Positions 1 through 6,245 of a stretch of 15,098 bases of DNA are shown here, piece after piece. This DNA is from an uncultured Alphaproteobacteria bacterium (GTDB lineage Bacteria; Pseudomonadota; Alphaproteobacteria; Rhizobiales; Rhizobiaceae), in NCBI GenBank assembly GCA_929200335.1, contig CAKMZG010000048.1:1-15098 (forward strand). Reading direction: 5' to 3'. The position numbers and the translations under genes are program-made. Each line of letters starts with the position of its first letter. Positions within the stretch are counted from its first letter, which is position 1. The notes beneath the pieces were generated by a model, which did not search any database, was not told the origin of the DNA, and was given only the letters and a program-made list of their open reading frames with translations.

Positions 1-519
1 ATCTCCACTTGCATGTTAATTTTAATGGCAGGTCACGGCTCCACCATTGATGTTTTAGGATCTGGCATGCATGCACTGTTAAAATTTCCTGATGAACATC
101 AAAAACTACGTGAAAACCCTGCACTGATCACAACCGCGGTGCAAGAAATGTTCAGATATGATGCCCCGTTACCCTATTTTCATCGCTTTGCCACAAAAGA
201 TATAGAAGTCGCTGGCAAAATCTATAAAGCAGGCACACGCTTTGGACTTTTATATGGCGCTGCTAATCGTGATCCTGCACATTTTGATAATCCCGATCAA
301 TTCGATATTACTCGAACCCCTAATCGCCATATTGCCTTTGGCAAAGGAGCGCATTTATGCCTTGGCAATCATTTAGCACGTCTGGATATGGATGTAATTT
401 TCACCACATTGAATCAACGTTTTCAATCTATTCAGCTGGTGGATAACAATGTAGAGTATAAATTAGGGCTTTCTGTTCGCGGCCCCAAAAGCTTGCCTAT
501 AGCTTGGCGGGTAAAATAG
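1..519 (+). CDS. Cytochrome P450, C-terminal part (5' end outside window)
   Basis: The reading frame is open from base 1, so this is the last 172 residues or so of a bacterial P450, normally about 400 residues. The piece begins in the I helix (AGHGST, bases 28-45). It then shows the K-helix ExxR motif (EMFR, bases 145-156) and the heme-binding loop FGKGAHLCLG, whose cysteine (bases 358-360) is the axial heme thiolate ligand. These fix the family as a heme monooxygenase, probably soluble and fed electrons by a ferredoxin. The substrate cannot be told from this part. In the I helix the usual acidic residue and threonine of the AGx(D/E)T motif are replaced by Gly and Ser, which is unusual for oxygen activation. 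The stop codon lies one base from the end of the convergent acetyltransferase gene, so no separate terminator fits between them. Confidence 0.93.
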   Translation: MSTCMLILMAGHGSTIDVLGSGMHALLKFPDEHQKLRENPALITTAVQEMFRYDAPLPYFHRFATKDIEVAGKIYKAGTRFGLLYGAANRDPAHFDNPDQFDITRTPNRHIAFGKGAHLCLGNHLARLDMDVIFTTLNQRFQSIQLVDNNVEYKLGLSVRGPKSLPIAWRVK

Positions 520-520
520 A

Positions 521-1123
521 TTATTGTGACACTTCATAAAGCATCTTGGTTGCTTTTTGAAAACCAAAGATATGGCGCAAAAACCCAATATCCTCGGTTT
601 CTTGAGCGACAAAGCCTTGGCGCTCATAAAGTGCACGGGCGCGCGGATTAATATCAATCACATCGAGGCGCACTTGAGAGCAGCTCAATTCTGCAGCCTT
701 ATCTTTAATGGCCAACAAAAGCGCAGAACCTACCCCTTTGCCTCGTGCAGCCTCATCAACGAATATGCCATCCATCAGCAAAATATCTTTTTCCAATGAG
801 CGCTCAAGAAACGCTAAGACAAGCCCGCGCCATAGAGCCCCAAGCCAACCATAAGGTTTTGCTAAATCCGCCAATTCACCGCCTATAAACCCACCTTGCG
901 CAGTTTTAAACCCTGCCACACCCAAGAGCGTACCATCTTGATCTAGTGCTGAGATTGCAAAATTAGGATTAGCCACGGCTTCAACGAAAGCTAGAGCTTT
1001 TTCCTCGGGGTTCATAATCAGCCCAAGTTTACCGCGAAACGCCTGCCAAAACATATGGGCAATTTGCTTACGGTGTACAGGAGAAAATCCTGGGTTTATG
1101 ACAAAGGTGGTATTATTAGTCAT
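521..1123 (-). CDS. GNAT-family N-acetyltransferase
   Basis: This 200-residue protein has the acetyl-CoA binding motif A of the GNAT fold, ARGKGVGSALL at about residues 126-136. It is followed by NPRARALYERQGF at 159-171, the typical beta5/alpha4 segment. It would transfer an acetyl group from acetyl-CoA to an amine; the substrate is unknown. The first 110 residues are less conserved. The start codon follows the stop of the upstream ArsR-type regulator by only 3 bases and has no evident Shine-Dalgarno sequence, which suggests one mRNA and translational coupling. Together with the divergent LysE-type exporter, an inferred role is modifying a toxic amino acid or related amine, but this rests only on context. 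Confidence 0.88.
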   Translation of the reverse strand: MTNNTTFVINPGFSPVHRKQIAHMFWQAFRGKLGLIMNPEEKALAFVEAVANPNFAISALDQDGTLLGVAGFKTAQGGFIGGELADLAKPYGWLGALWRGLVLAFLERSLEKDILLMDGIFVDEAARGKGVGSALLLAIKDKAAELSCSQVRLDVIDINPRARALYERQGFVAQETEDIGFLRHIFGFQKATKMLYEVSQ

Positions 1124-1126
1124 AAT

Positions 1127-1813
1127 CTAGCTATTAATTCCAAAAATCTCATACATTTTACGCTTCCCCTCAGGATTAAATATTATCACTCTACTATTAA
1201 CTTTTCTATAGACCCAATGATCATTTAAAAATTTATCTAATAAAGCAGCTCCTAATCCACCTGAAAGATGAAACCGTCGTTCACTCCAATCCAAACAAGT
1301 AAGGCATGTTGGGCGCTTAGCTTTTTTTAATACCATAACATTAAGACCAAATTGATCAAAAAAATCTTCACCTTTTGCAGTTAAAACCACTGCACCATCT
1401 TTATGATTTATAAAATTATATTCTAACATTTTATCAAACAGCTTAACCCCGACATAGCCAGCAAGATGATCGTAACACACTCTTGATGTTCGCATAGCTT
1501 CGTTCTGAGGCCCTGTTTTAATAACTTGTTCTTGGGCGCTTGCAGAAAAACCCAATAGCTTTTCTACCAATTCAACAATCTGATTACCCGATAGCGTGAA
1601 ATAATGATGCCTGCCTTGTTTAAGGCGTGTGATAATCTTACCTTCTTCCAATTTTTTAAGATGAGCACTCACAGTCTGTGGTGTAAGATTAGATGCTTTA
1701 GAAAGCTCACCCGCCGTTAGCGCTTTGCCTGAAAATAAAGACAAAATAATTTTTGATCGCGTTGGGTCTGCTATCAATCCTGCAACATAGGCTAATTGAT
1801 TAACTGGTTCCAT
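1127..1813 (-). CDS. ArsR-family transcriptional regulator with C-terminal CLDWSERR domain
   Basis: Residues about 5-80 form a winged helix-turn-helix of ArsR type, with the recognition helix around LTPQTVSAHLKKLEE (43-57) and a basic wing (RLKQGRHHYF). The remaining 140 residues match the C-terminal domain of a large proteobacterial ArsR subfamily, with landmarks CYDHLAG (113-119) and CLDWSERR (173-180). Cysteines at 113, 170 and 173 could bind metal or sense a ligand, but this is unproven. I place the start at 1813 (MEPVNQ) because an AAAGGGG Shine-Dalgarno lies 5 bases upstream of it; a start 18 bases further upstream would put that site inside the gene. The gene is divergent from a LysE-type exporter and is followed at once by an acetyltransferase. 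It probably represses both directions through the palindrome at 1871-1886. Confidence 0.9.
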   Translation of the reverse strand: MEPVNQLAYVAGLIADPTRSKIILSLFSGKALTAGELSKASNLTPQTVSAHLKKLEEGKIITRLKQGRHHYFTLSGNQIVELVEKLLGFSASAQEQVIKTGPQNEAMRTSRVCYDHLAGYVGVKLFDKMLEYNFINHKDGAVVLTAKGEDFFDQFGLNVMVLKKAKRPTCLTCLDWSERRFHLSGGLGAALLDKFLNDHWVYRKVNSRVIIFNPEGKRKMYEIFGINS

Positions 1814-1870
1814 ATCCACCCCTTTCATCATATCTATAACAAAACTCTATAACATATAAATCATCCATAG

Positions 1871-1886
1871 TTCGTTACCTAACGAA
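1871..1886. promoter_or_regulatory. Perfect palindrome, likely operator of the ArsR-type regulator
   Basis: TTCGTTA and its exact reverse complement TAACGAA are separated by CC, giving a 16-bp dyad. It lies in the 130-bp gap between the divergent regulator and LysE-type gene, 57 bases upstream of the exporter start and a similar distance from the regulator start. Size and symmetry suit a dimeric winged-helix repressor. Function is inferred from position. Confidence 0.55.
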
Positions 1887-1943
1887 ACAATTCTTCTTGT
1901 TTTTCTCCAAAGCTATAGAACCAATTATCTTAAGGAAATCATC

Positions 1944-2594
1944 ATGGATCAAACTACATTTGTATTTATGCTCTCGGCATGGGCAGGACTTGCTGCCGCT
2001 GCTATTTCTCCAGGTCCCAATATGTTCATTTGCATTGAAAAAGGCATATCACAAGGCAGGCGTGCTGCCATACAAACAGCATTTGGTATAGGAATTGCTG
2101 CAATTTTATGGGTATTTTTTGTTGTTCTAGGTTTTGGTGCAGCCACAAAATATTTTCCCAATATCATTCCTAGCATGGGCATTTTAGGAGGGGCATATCT
2201 TATCTATTTAGGCATTAAGAGTTTTATCGCTATTTTAAAGCGAACAAAATCTTCATTTACTTTCACAGCAAGAAATACCATGCAATTTAGTGCATGGGGC
2301 AATGCCTCACATGGTTTCTTAATTAGTATTTCCAATCCTAAAGTAGCTCTATTTTGGCTATCTCTTACCAGTATTGTAGGTTTTAAACTCCAAGCGCTTC
2401 CAATATTAATCTTATTTGCACTTGGTTGCTGCCTTGTGACATTCACCATTTATAGCACTTATGGAATTTTATTTTCCACACCTAAAATACGTGATGCTTA
2501 TACGCAATATGCCAAGACTGGTAACTTCATATTCGGGCTAGTATTTTGCTCGCTTGGGCTTGGGTTTTTAATTTATGCAATTCAATTACTTTAA
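1944..2594 (+). CDS. LysE/RhtB-family amino-acid exporter
   Basis: This is a 216-residue inner-membrane protein with about six hydrophobic segments. It carries the family signature SPGPNM at residues 22-27, a glycine-rich GGAYLIYLGIKSF segment (82-94) and the NPK motif (131-133). Length and motifs are standard for LysE/RhtB exporters, which extrude amino acids or analogues such as lysine, arginine, homoserine or threonine. The substrate here cannot be read from the sequence. The start is supported by an AAGGAA Shine-Dalgarno 8 bases upstream. It is divergent from an ArsR-type regulator, with a 16-bp palindrome in the shared promoter region, so regulator-controlled induction of export is likely. 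A rhizobial-type palindromic repeat begins 7 bases after the stop. Confidence 0.93.
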   Translation: MDQTTFVFMLSAWAGLAAAAISPGPNMFICIEKGISQGRRAAIQTAFGIGIAAILWVFFVVLGFGAATKYFPNIIPSMGILGGAYLIYLGIKSFIAILKRTKSSFTFTARNTMQFSAWGNASHGFLISISNPKVALFWLSLTSIVGFKLQALPILILFALGCCLVTFTIYSTYGILFSTPKIRDAYTQYAKTGNFIFGLVFCSLGLGFLIYAIQLL

Positions 2595-2600
2595 CTATAG

Positions 2601-2699
2601 CATGTCACCCAAAAGTGGATACCGGTTTTGGGAATAATGACATGTGATAACAAAAGGATAGAGCGCATTTATGAATTTATAGATAAGTGATGCGCTCTA
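2601..2699. repeat. Rhizobiales-type composite palindromic repeat (two stem-loops)
   Basis: The first stem-loop has outer arms CATGTCA (2601-2607) and TGACATG (2638-2644) and inner arms CCCAAAA (2608-2614) and TTTTGGG (2626-2632). The second has 9-bp arms TAGAGCGCA (2659-2667) and TGCGCTCTA (2691-2699) around a 23-base loop. The order, a CCCAAAAGTGG...CCGGTTTTGGG core, then GACATG, an A-rich spacer and an AGAGCGC hairpin, matches an intergenic repeat I remember from many rhizobial genomes. I cannot give it a firm name, and I saw only one copy in this window. It may also end lysE-type transcripts or protect their 3' ends. Confidence 0.6.
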
Positions 2700-2702
2700 A
2701 AA

Positions 2703-2740
2703 GCAAAAAAGGCGCCCATCGCAATGCGAGAGACGCCTTT
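2703..2740 (-). terminator. Rho-independent terminator of leuC
   Basis: On the minus strand the arms AAAGGCG (2740-2734) and CGCCTTT (2714-2708) enclose a short CGCATTGCG hairpin and are followed by a T-rich tail. It lies about 33 bases past the leuC stop codon. Confidence 0.8.
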
Positions 2741-2772
2741 AGAATTCAAATATATGTTAGCTAAATAACTAA

Positions 2773-4173
2773 CTACTTCCAATCACGAATATCAACGAAG
2801 TGACCCGCGATGCCAGCGGCGGCGGCCATTGCAGGTGACACCAAGTGCGTACGGCCTTTGAAGCCCTGACGGCCTTCAAAGTTACGGTTTGATGTTGATG
2901 CACAACGCTCACCCGGTTTTAAGCGGTCATCATTCATCGCCAAACACATGGAACAACCAGGCTCACGCCATTCAAAGCCAGCTTCAATAAAAATTTTATC
3001 CAAACCTTCTGCTTCTGCTTGCTCTTTCACAAGGCCAGAGCCCGGTACAATCATACCCGACACGCCTTCAGCAATTTTCTTGCCTTCAATCATTTTTGCA
3101 GCTTCGCGGAAATCCTCAATGCGGCCATTGGTGCAAGAACCAATGAATACACGGTCAATTTTAATGTCAGTGATTGGCGTACCCGGCTCAAGACCCATAT
3201 ATTCCAATGCACGCCATTTAGAAGCACGTGTGTTCTCATCCTTAATGTCATCAGGATTTGGCACATTACCCGTTACTGCAATCACATCTTCAGGAGATGA
3301 ACCCCAGCTTACAATTGGCGTAAGGTTGTTAGCATCCAATTCGATCACTTTATCAAAATGCGCCCCCTCATCGGTGTGCAAGCCTTTCCAATATTCAAGC
3401 GCCATGTCCCAAGCTTTGCCAGTAGGTGCTTTTGGTCGGCCTTTGATATATTCAAAAGTCTTTTCATCTGGAGCAATCAAGCCAGCGCGTGCACCGCCCT
3501 CAATTGACATGTTACAAACGGTCATGCGGCCTTCCATAGAAAGCGCTTCAATGGCAGGACCACAATATTCAATCACATAGCCTGTACCACCAGCAGTTCC
3601 GATCTCGCCAATGATGGCAAGTACGATGTCTTTAGCCGTTACATTATCACCCAAAGTGCCATTTACTTGCACTTTCATGTTTTTGGCTTTTTTCTGTATA
3701 AGCGTTTGCGTCGCAAGCACATGCTCAACTTCTGAAGTACCAATACCATGAGCAAGTGCGCCAAAAGCACCATGGGTTGATGTATGGCTATCACCACAAA
3801 CAATGGTCATGCCAGGAAGGGTAAAGCCTTGCTCTGGACCAATGATATGAACAACGCCTTGGCGCTTATCAGTTTCAGAATAATATTCCACGCCGAAATC
3901 AGCAGCATTTTTTGCTAGCGCTTCCACTTGAATGCGGCTTTCTTCATTAGCAATACCCTGAGAGCGATCCGTTGTTGGTACGTTATGATCAACCACAGCC
4001 AATGTTTTTTCTGGCGCGCGCACTTTGCGGTTAGCCATACGAAGGCCTTCAAAAGCCTGCGGACTTGTTACTTCATGTACAAGATGACGGTCGATGTATA
4101 AAAGCGCAGTGCCGTCTTTTTGTTCATGCACTAAGTGGTCATCCCAGATTTTGTCATATAAAGTTTTTGCCAT
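2773..4173 (-). CDS. leuC: 3-isopropylmalate dehydratase large subunit
   Basis: LeuC with LeuD isomerises 2-isopropylmalate to 3-isopropylmalate in leucine biosynthesis, using a [4Fe-4S] cluster in the cytoplasm. The 466 residues match the usual family length. The cluster ligands are Cys347 in GSCTNG and Cys407/Cys410 in GCSMC, the positions known for E. coli LeuC. The CGDSHTSTHGAFG stretch (126-138) and the GGARAGLIAPD stretch (227-237) are also classic. Translation starts at MAKTLYDKIW with an AGAGGA Shine-Dalgarno just upstream. leuD is not in the window and nothing follows leuC on its strand before its terminator, so the small subunit must be encoded elsewhere. A terminator separates leuC from the upstream rplS, so leuC should have its own promoter in the 149-bp gap. 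No leader peptide with leucine codons is apparent. Confidence 0.98.
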   Translation of the reverse strand: MAKTLYDKIWDDHLVHEQKDGTALLYIDRHLVHEVTSPQAFEGLRMANRKVRAPEKTLAVVDHNVPTTDRSQGIANEESRIQVEALAKNAADFGVEYYSETDKRQGVVHIIGPEQGFTLPGMTIVCGDSHTSTHGAFGALAHGIGTSEVEHVLATQTLIQKKAKNMKVQVNGTLGDNVTAKDIVLAIIGEIGTAGGTGYVIEYCGPAIEALSMEGRMTVCNMSIEGGARAGLIAPDEKTFEYIKGRPKAPTGKAWDMALEYWKGLHTDEGAHFDKVIELDANNLTPIVSWGSSPEDVIAVTGNVPNPDDIKDENTRASKWRALEYMGLEPGTPITDIKIDRVFIGSCTNGRIEDFREAAKMIEGKKIAEGVSGMIVPGSGLVKEQAEAEGLDKIFIEAGFEWREPGCSMCLAMNDDRLKPGERCASTSNRNFEGRQGFKGRTHLVSPAMAAAAGIAGHFVDIRDWK

Positions 4174-4230
4174 TTTTTCCTCTTTGCCCTTTTGAGTGTT
4201 TTGCCCTATTTGGCTCCACTCCTATGGGGT

Positions 4231-4259
4231 ATCATAGTTGTATTAAACAAACATGTTAT
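4231..4259 (-). promoter_or_regulatory. Possible leuC promoter
   Basis: On the minus strand ATAACA (4259-4254) and TATGAT (4236-4231) are spaced by 17 bases and match the sigma-70 consensus at 4/6 and 5/6. The site begins just past the rplS terminator, where leuC needs a promoter. It is a pattern match only. Confidence 0.35.
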
Positions 4260-4261
4260 AA

Positions 4262-4294
4262 ATAAAAACGGCGCCAAGCTTGTGCTGACGCCGT
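4262..4294 (-). terminator. Rho-independent terminator after rplS
   Basis: On the minus strand ACGGCGTCAG (4294-4285) pairs with TTGGCGCCGT (4277-4268), allowing G-T pairs, and is followed by TTTTTATTT. It lies 28 bases beyond the rplS stop and isolates rplS from leuC. Confidence 0.8.
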
Positions 4295-4322
4295 AATAAT
4301 CATTGTGAGTTATAACTCAAAC

Positions 4323-4901
4323 TTATTCAGCGTCTTTTTGTGCTTCTTCAGCTGGCGCTTCTTCTGCTGCAGCAGCTTCCTCAGCAGCTTTTGCTTCAGC
4401 GGCGGCTGCTTCTGCAGCAGCTTTTTCTTCGGCAGCTTTTTCAGCAGCTAGTGCTTCAGCAGCAGCAATTTTTTCAGCTTCAAGAGCAGCTTTTTCAGCT
4501 AAGAATGCAGCGCGCTCAATGTCATTCAACTTTTTAGCACGAACTGATGTGTTTTCAGCAATACGTGCAGACTTACCACGTAGGCCACGTAGATAATAAA
4601 GTTTAGCACGGCGAACATCACCACGACGCACAACCTCAACGCCTTCAACAAGCGGAGAATATACAGGGAATACACGCTCAACACCTTCGCCATAAGAAAT
4701 TTTACGAACTGTAAAGCTCTCATTCAAGCCAGCGCCTTTGCGCGCAATGCAAACGCCTTCATAAGCCTGAACACGAGTACGAGATCCTTCCGTCACACGC
4801 ACAAGAACACGAACCGTATCACCTGGCTCAAATGCAGGTAGTTTACGCTTTGCTTCGATTTCAGCAGCTTGTTCAGCTTCTAATTGTTGAATGATATTCA
4901 T
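4323..4901 (-). CDS. rplS: 50S ribosomal protein L19 with long acidic/alanine-rich C-terminal tail
   Basis: Residues 1-120 are a normal L19: N-terminal MNIIQQLEAEQ, then FEPGDTVRV (24-32), the EGVCIARKG segment (48-56) and the RRAKLYYLRGLRGKSARI end (97-114). L19 sits at the 30S-50S interface of the ribosome. The usual protein is about 115-120 residues, but this one is 192. The last 60 or so residues consist almost only of Ala, Glu and Lys and should form a long charged helix or a disordered tail. Rhizobial L19 proteins are known to be longer than usual, so this is an extended lineage feature rather than an error. An AAAAGG Shine-Dalgarno stands 6 bases before the start. The gene is monocistronic here: the upstream neighbour is a membrane protein 253 bases away, not trmD, and a terminator follows. 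Confidence 0.97.
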   Translation of the reverse strand: MNIIQQLEAEQAAEIEAKRKLPAFEPGDTVRVLVRVTEGSRTRVQAYEGVCIARKGAGLNESFTVRKISYGEGVERVFPVYSPLVEGVEVVRRGDVRRAKLYYLRGLRGKSARIAENTSVRAKKLNDIERAAFLAEKAALEAEKIAAAEALAAEKAAEEKAAAEAAAAEAKAAEEAAAAEEAPAEEAQKDAE

Positions 4902-5154
4902 CTTAAACCTTTTTCCGGATGCCGCTTTTTATCTGTTTTTAAGCCAACATCTCATCTATAAGCCATTGCGTCCAAAATTCTTACTCTGCTATTGACGGCA
5001 ACCCGTGCACAGCGCAAAAATGACTCTCGTCTGGGCGATTCACTTGATTTCATGCAGATTAGACCATAGCCCAATCGTTATTTCTCGCGCGGTATACGGC
5101 AAAAATCATAAAATGTCGACAGGTTTTTGCTATTTTTTTGCAAATTTTCCGACA

Positions 5155-5616
5155 TTATCTCACTTCAAAGAATAAACCACGGAATCTTGGAATAAGTAAA
5201 AGATAAAAGAATAGGATATCAAGTGCAGTCTGCACTACTGGTGCGGTAAATGGATTGCCATCACCATTAAACTCTTTAAAAGCAATTGGGCTACCAATGA
5301 GAGACAAATTTGTCAAAGCGCCGATGTGATCAACAATGGAAAGGGAGAAATACACAATAAGCAGTGTCCAAACCGTCAATCCACGCCAGCGCCAAACTGC
5401 AAAGGCAAGAGGAATTGCAAAAATTGCCGTCACGAGATCTAAAATTGCAGGATACATCCAAGCAGGAGAATCCACACCATCAGCAACGCTTTGGATAAGA
5501 GGTAAGGCAATGAAACGGATTAATTGAGCTAAAATCCAAATAACTAAGCCAGCCAGAAATAGCTTCTCAATGCCCTTCAAACCCCTTAATTTTCTTTCAC
5601 CCATTACCTCTACCAT
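5155..5616 (-). CDS. Small four-helix integral membrane protein, unknown function
   Basis: This is a 153-residue protein that I do not recognise as a named family. Hydrophobic segments lie near residues 18-40, 55-75, 80-98 and 127-146, with a basic N-terminus (GERKLRGLKG) that should face the cytoplasm. A loop around FKEFNGDGNPFTAP (113-126) separates the third and fourth helices. There is no signal peptide and no catalytic motif is evident. It resembles DUF2975-type membrane proteins in size and helix layout, but I would not assign it. Translation probably starts at MVEVMGERK with a GGGA site upstream; a start at the second methionine is possible. The gene is divergent from another small membrane protein with a 99-bp shared promoter region, and a 253-bp gap follows before rplS. 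Confidence 0.75.
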   Translation of the reverse strand: MVEVMGERKLRGLKGIEKLFLAGLVIWILAQLIRFIALPLIQSVADGVDSPAWMYPAILDLVTAIFAIPLAFAVWRWRGLTVWTLLIVYFSLSIVDHIGALTNLSLIGSPIAFKEFNGDGNPFTAPVVQTALDILFFYLLLIPRFRGLFFEVR

Positions 5617-5642
5617 AGAACATTTCCCAATATTTTAATTTA

Positions 5643-5671
5643 TATATAACTTTACTGCTATAATCTGTCAT
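5643..5671 (-). promoter_or_regulatory. Possible promoter of the 5155-5616 gene
   Basis: On the minus strand ATGACA (5671-5666) and TATATA (5648-5643) are spaced by 17 bases. A TATAAT hexamer on the plus strand at 5659-5664 lies inside the same stretch and may serve the divergent gene, so the two promoters would overlap. This is a pattern match only. Confidence 0.35.
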
Positions 5672-5715
5672 AACCTAAGTCAAATTAACTATTATTAATA
5701 AAGAGGGGAGCCTTT

Positions 5716-6162
5716 ATGCTATATGCAATTTTATTCACTACCTTTATCACCATTGTTTTAGCAGGACTAATTGCTGGCAGCACCTTTTATATCACCCTTG
5801 TTGAGGTTCCAGCAAGGAGTGCTATGAATGCCAATGTTTCCGCCGGCAGCTGGATGGAAACTTTTCCGCGCGCTATGAAATCTATGAAAGCAATGGGCTT
5901 TGTTCTACTCGCCTTATTGGTGATTACATTCCTACTAACATGGAATTTCTTATGGCTCATTGCCATCATTCCATTTTTTGCCTTGGGCCCTTATACAGGC
6001 GCGCGCATGGCACCCATTAATAATCAATTGCTTGATGAAGCTTTAGACTTAAATTCGCAAGCAGCCCATGATTTAACTACCGAATGGGGCAAGCGTCATG
6101 CCATCCGCACCTATATGGCATTAAGCGGCTTTGCAATCGTAGTGATTGCAGGATTAACTTAA
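5716..6162 (+). CDS. DUF1772-like (anthrone-oxygenase-like) small membrane protein
   Basis: This 148-residue membrane protein has hydrophobic segments near residues 1-27, 60-78, 80-92 and 131-147. Family-like landmarks are the FYITLVEVPAR stretch after the first helix, PINNQLLDEA in the middle and WGKRHAIRTY before the last helix. The P-x-N and W...H..R pattern resembles the DUF1772/anthrone oxygenase-like family, whose bacterial members have no settled function. I assign it on pattern only. A strong AGGGGAG Shine-Dalgarno precedes the start, and a TATAAT hexamer lies 52 bases further upstream. A bidirectional terminator 30 bases after the stop separates it from the convergent BCCT transporter. 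Confidence 0.8.
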   Translation: MLYAILFTTFITIVLAGLIAGSTFYITLVEVPARSAMNANVSAGSWMETFPRAMKSMKAMGFVLLALLVITFLLTWNFLWLIAIIPFFALGPYTGARMAPINNQLLDEALDLNSQAAHDLTTEWGKRHAIRTYMALSGFAIVVIAGLT

Positions 6163-6185
6163 TAACCAATTCTCAAATTTAAACA

Positions 6186-6230
6186 CAAAAAAAGCCTGCA
6201 GAGTTTTCACATTCTGCAGGCTCTTTTATT
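6186..6230. terminator. Bidirectional rho-independent terminator
   Basis: AGCCTGCAGA (6193-6202) and TCTGCAGGCT (6213-6222) form a perfect 10-bp stem with a 10-base loop. The plus strand continues CTTTTATTT and the minus strand has seven T residues after the stem, so it serves both the 5716-6162 gene and the convergent transporter gene. Confidence 0.85.
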
Positions 6231-6245
6231 TGATATATTTAAAGC

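Noticed and set aside
557..799. Open frame on the plus strand opposite the GNAT gene
   Set aside because: It lies wholly within a gene with clear GNAT motifs and shows no motif or ribosome-binding site.
4340..4537. Leucine/glutamine-rich open frame on the plus strand opposite rplS
   Set aside because: It is the antisense of the Ala/Glu/Lys repeat tail of L19; its composition is dictated by the low-complexity codons.
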